NCBI GenBank assembly: GCA_903896915.1
Contig: CAITZN010000324.1
Coordinates: forward strand, 1-6,301
Direction of reading: 5' to 3'
Source of the DNA: an uncultured bacterium
Lineage (GTDB): Bacteria > Desulfobacterota > Desulfobulbia > Desulfobulbales > Desulfobulbaceae
DNA: 6,301 nucleotides
Shown here: piece by piece, positions 5,945 to 6,301 of the stretch
Numbering within the stretch: position 1 is the first letter of the stretch
Layout of the letters: each line of letters starts with the position of its first letter
Translations under genes and position numbers: made by a program
The notes under the pieces: model-generated
Seen by the model: only the letters and a program-made list of their open reading frames with translations
Database searches by the model: none
What the model was told of the DNA's origin: nothing

Positions 5945-6301
5945 TTATCGGGCCATCCAGCCGTGAATCTCGTCGTGCAGTGCGATATACCGCTGCATCG
6001 TGACCGGATTCTTTCCGTATTTTTCATAATTGCGGAGGATTTCCACAAACTGTTCTTCAGCTTTTTTCTCGTTGGTACCCGGCACGATACCGTCCATGTA
6101 GATGTCCACCATCCGATCGGCATAGATGACGATCTTCTCTGCAGGCGTCCTTAAAGTGTAGTCCCGGACGGGAAGGCCGAGTTCTTGCGCCTCCGCTTCG
6201 GTCAGGCCGCCGCGAATATGCTTAAGGATGATTTGACGAATCTCTTCTTCAAGCCCAAGCTCCTCAGCCATTTTCGCGCCGATCTCGCCATGCTCCATGC
6301 C
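5945..6301 (-). CDS. HD-domain protein (HDIG-type), C-terminal part
   Basis: The frame is open to the window edge: 118 residues, the N-terminus missing. The codon before the internal ATG at 6298 is GGC, so 6298 is almost certainly not the start. The remaining part fits the second half of an HD phosphohydrolase fold: MEHGEIGAKMAEELG (2-16), then helices, KHIRGGLTEAEAQELGLP (27-44), and EKIVIYADRMVD (55-66). His4, His28 and Asp62 match positions of the metal-binding His and the last Asp; the HD pair itself would be upstream of the window. Known: HD proteins hydrolyse phosphate esters, often of nucleotides. The TEAEA..LGLP..DYT run resembles a small family of uncharacterised single-domain HDIG proteins (about 170 residues). 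The MFS gene follows after about 50 bases. Substrate unknown. Confidence 0.8.
   Translation of the reverse strand, partial: GMEHGEIGAKMAEELGLEEEIRQIILKHIRGGLTEAEAQELGLPVRDYTLRTPAEKIVIYADRMVDIYMDGIVPGTNEKKAEEQFVEILRNYEKYGKNPVTMQRYIALHDEIHGWMAR

Noticed and set aside
1..6301. CRISPR array, tRNA, rRNA, insertion sequence or phage attachment site
   Set aside because: No regularly spaced repeats, cloverleaf-like segments, terminal inverted repeats or transposase-like frames were seen by eye on either strand.

Overview
The window carries seven protein-coding genes, two of them cut by the window edges, and no RNA genes, insertion sequences or CRISPR arrays that I can see. Gene content (a PilZ protein, a universal stress protein, a long two-domain chromate transporter with a rhodanese, and an HD-domain protein) and mixed base composition suggest a free-living Gram-negative bacterium. 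A sulfate-reducer-like Desulfobacterota is my best guess, but it rests on the general look of the proteins and no marker gene is present.

Left part, + strand (1-2648): the 3' end of an isochorismatase-fold hydrolase-like protein whose catalytic-cysteine position is alanine; a gap with a hairpin and a good promoter-like sequence; a PilZ-domain protein (candidate c-di-GMP receptor) starting at GTG; a gap with a hairpin and a promoter-like dyad; then a universal stress protein whose stop codon overlaps the ATG of an atypical protein-kinase-like gene (TGATG). The stress protein and kinase form a translationally coupled pair. With the PilZ gene just upstream they make a plausible but untested signalling cluster, and this is the most interesting part of the window.

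Right part, - strand (6301-2704), read right to left: an HD-domain protein (N-terminus outside the window) is followed after about 50 bases by a 12-helix MFS transporter and a weak terminator-like structure. After a 228-base AT-rich gap with a dyad come a CHR-family chromate transporter (ChrA) and a small single-domain rhodanese. The rhodanese ribosome-binding site begins within the ChrA stop codon, so the two are almost certainly one operon, probably for oxyanion handling. The rhodanese and the kinase-like gene converge with only 55 bases between them.
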